From positions 1-10,436 of the forward strand of contig MU119998.1 in NCBI GenBank assembly GCA_014904845.1: a stretch of 10,436 bases of DNA. The letters are read 5' to 3'. Shown in pieces: positions 8,336 to 10,436 of this stretch. The notes beneath the pieces were generated by a model. It made no database searches, was not told the origin of the DNA, and saw nothing but the letters and a program-made list of their open reading frames with translations. Within the stretch, counting starts at the first letter, position 1; each line of letters opens with the position of its first letter. The translations under genes and the position numbers were made by a program. The stretch comes from Acephala macrosclerotiorum. Lineage: Eukaryota; Ascomycota; Leotiomycetes; Helotiales; Mollisiaceae.

Positions 8336-8760
8336 ATCGAAAGTACAAATAATTAAAAAAAAAAATCAAACAATTTAATTCGATATTAAATTTTAATTTA
8401 TTTTCAACGAATAAAATAAATATAATTTTTTTAAAAATGAGAATATTATAAATATTTTTATTATTTTTCGAATTCGTTTTCAAAATTTAATTATCGATAA
8501 AAAAGAAAATTAAATAAATTAGTTTGATTATTATTATTTAAATTAAATTTCGATTTTTAAATATAATTTTTTTTATTATTCGAAGAAATTAAAAAATTTT
8601 TAATAGAAAATTATTCGATTAAAAAATATTTCGATTAAATTCAATTGAAAAATTTTTACATTAAAAATTTAATTAATAGTTTATATAAAAACAATAAAAC
8701 GATTTAATAATTATAAATTGAAAATATAATCAAAAAACGAAAAATTATTAATTTTATATT
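8336..8760. other. Slightly less depleted stretch
   Basis: I counted about 20 non-CpG C or G in 8341-8760 (for example AGTACAAA, ATCAAACAA, ATGAGAAT, GTTTGATT, TCAATTG, TACATT), against 9 in the 960 bases of the left flank. CpGs are still common. No open frame is present: the ATG near 8437 reads four codons and then meets TAA. It may be a section that was mutated less completely, or of different origin. The boundaries are soft. Confidence 0.4.
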
Positions 8761-10436
8761 ATTAAATAAACGATTAATATTTTTAAAAAAATAAAAAATT
8801 ATTATAAAATAAAAAATAAATTAATTCGAATAAATTCAATTTTAAACGATTAAAAATAAATAATAATAAAATAATTAGTTTTATATAATCGATAAATTAA
8901 TTTTTTATTATTAATTTTTTTTTTATAATTTAAATTAAATAAAAATATTAAAATTAATAAATAAAATAAAATAACGAATTTCGATATAAATTTTAACGTT
9001 AAAATTAAAATTAATAATTTAATCGAATTTATAAAATAATTTATAAATTATTGAAATTCGTATTTATATATATTTTTTAAAATAAATTTATTGTAAAAAA
9101 TACGTTTAATTTTTTTAATTAAAATCGTTCGAGTAATATAATTATTTAATTTTAAAATTTTATATAAAATATTTTTTATATATTTAATTAAAATTTTTTA
9201 AATAATTTTATATCGATTTTTTTAATTTTTATTAAAATTATAATAATAAATAATAAAATTAAATTTTTTAATATAATTATAATTAGATTTTTTATCGTAT
9301 TACGTTTTAAATAATAATATATTAATTACAAAATAATATAATCGAAAATAAAAATAATATATATATTTAATCGTTTTTAATTAAAAATTAAAATTAAAAT
9401 TAATTCTTTTAAAAAAAAAATCGTTTTTTTTAAATAATTTATTTATATTATTCGAATAAATTATTTATTTTTAATAAATATAATTTAATAAATTTTTAAT
9501 CGATTTCGTTTTTTTTAAAATTTTTATAAAATTTATTAATTTTATATTTTTTTTATTATTATTTTATAATTATTTAATTAATTAATTTTTATTTTAATAT
9601 TTAAAATAATTTATAATTTGATTTTTAAATTTAATAATATATATTTCTATTAATTTTATTTTATTATATATAAATATAATAAAAAATCGATTATTATTAA
9701 ATTATTTATATTAAAATAAATTAATTTTATTAAATGTTTTTTTAATTCAATAAAATAATTATACGATTTTCATTTATTTTTTTATATAATATATATATTA
9801 TAAATATATAATTTATTTTTAAATTTTATTATAAAATCGATTAAAAATTTATTAAATTTTTAAACGTTAAAATAATTTATATTATTATATTAAATAAATT
9901 TATTTTAAACGATTATATAAATTTCGTTTAATTGAAATTTTAATTATTAAAATAATAATTATTATAAAACAATATAAAAAAAATTATTTAATTCGATTAA
10001 AAAATTAAAAATTATTTTATATAATAATATTAATTTTATATTTATTAATTATTTACGAGATTAAATTTTCGTAAAATTATAAACGAAATTTTTTATTTTT
10101 AAAAAATTGAAAAATCGAAATAAAATTATATAATTTTATAAATAAATATTATTAATTTATTATTTAAATTTAAAATTAAAATATTTTCGATTTTTTTAAA
10201 TTTAATTTAATTTTTTATATTTTTATATAATTTAAAATTATTAAATTAAAAATTATCAAATTAAAATCGATTTATAATAATATAATTAATATAATTAATA
10301 TTAACGATTTAATCGTTTTTAAAAAATTCAATAAAAATAAAAAAATTTATATCGAATAAAAAAAACAAAATAAAAATTAAATTTAATATAAAATAAAAAT
10401 TTATAATTTATTAAAAAATAAAATATAAAAATATTT
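8761..10436. other. AT-rich, CpG-dominated tract without genes (right end)
   Basis: Same composition to the end of the window. A short inverted repeat lies at 10303-10317 (AACGATT, T, AATCGTT), just after two copies of ATATAATTA-like sequence at about 10279-10297. TA-rich simple sequence occurs near 9785-9812. The last 120 bases are A-rich on the plus strand. No gene, RNA or recognisable element was found. Confidence 0.65.

Noticed and set aside
10303..10317. AACGATT/AATCGTT inverted repeat
   Set aside because: The 7-bp arms with a 1-bp spacer are too short to stand out in this composition; noted within the tract only.
1..10436. Bisulfite- or enzymatically converted DNA as the cause of C loss outside CpG
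   Set aside because: Conversion of one strand would remove C but leave G at normal levels. Here C and G are lost equally on the same strand (22 and 23 in 1-960), and an internal island keeps its C and G.
1..10436. Reduced endosymbiont genome, Plasmodium or Dictyostelium DNA, or yeast mitochondrial spacer
   Set aside because: Endosymbiont genomes are gene-dense, and none of these is known for a huge CpG excess. Yeast mitochondrial spacers have compact GC clusters, not isolated CpGs. An unusual organelle genome is not fully excluded.

Overview
This window holds no recognisable gene. The longest open frames are 77 and 64 codons, made of I/L/K/N/Y/F-rich low-complexity residues, and no rRNA, tRNA, CRISPR array or intact mobile element was recognised. 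It reads as heterochromatic, intergenic eukaryotic DNA. The best fit is an AT-rich isochore of a filamentous (ascomycete-like) fungus that has been through very heavy repeat-induced point mutation (RIP) or a similar cytosine-deaminating process. This assignment is inferred from base composition; no gene confirms the organism.

The dominant signal is compositional. Outside one island, nearly every remaining C and G lies inside a CpG. In bases 1-960, counted by hand, there are 45 C+G (4.7% GC), and 36 of them form 18 CpG dinucleotides. Independence would predict about 0.5 CpG. (CpA+TpG)/(ApC+GpT) is 5/17, about 0.29, well below values usually taken as RIP-positive. The pattern is the same on both strands, as expected if C in CpA, CpT and CpC had been turned to T on both strands while CpG was spared.

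Layout: (1) 1-954, extreme AT tract. (2) about 955-2277, a sharply bounded island of roughly 20-26% GC with many non-CpG C and G. It contains a diverged tandem array: the tail of a unit, three full units of 211, 218 and 211 bp, and the start of another (about 1231-1920). It also carries several short inverted repeats. (3) 2278-10436, extreme AT tract of the same kind as the left flank. It includes an 85-bp dispersed repeat pair (2974-3058 and 7745-7829, 76 of 85 identical), an A-rich strand-skewed block (about 5930-6130), a long AT hairpin (7214-7251) and a slightly less depleted stretch (about 8336-8760).

How the parts fit together: CpG density is about the same in the island (9 in 360 bp, 1501-1860) and the left flank (18 in 960 bp), while non-CpG C+G falls from about 21% to about 1%. 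This suggests the flanks once had ordinary composition and lost nearly all C outside CpG. The island either escaped or was hit only lightly. Its tandem units differ from each other almost only by C/T and A/G transitions, as expected of the same process acting weakly.
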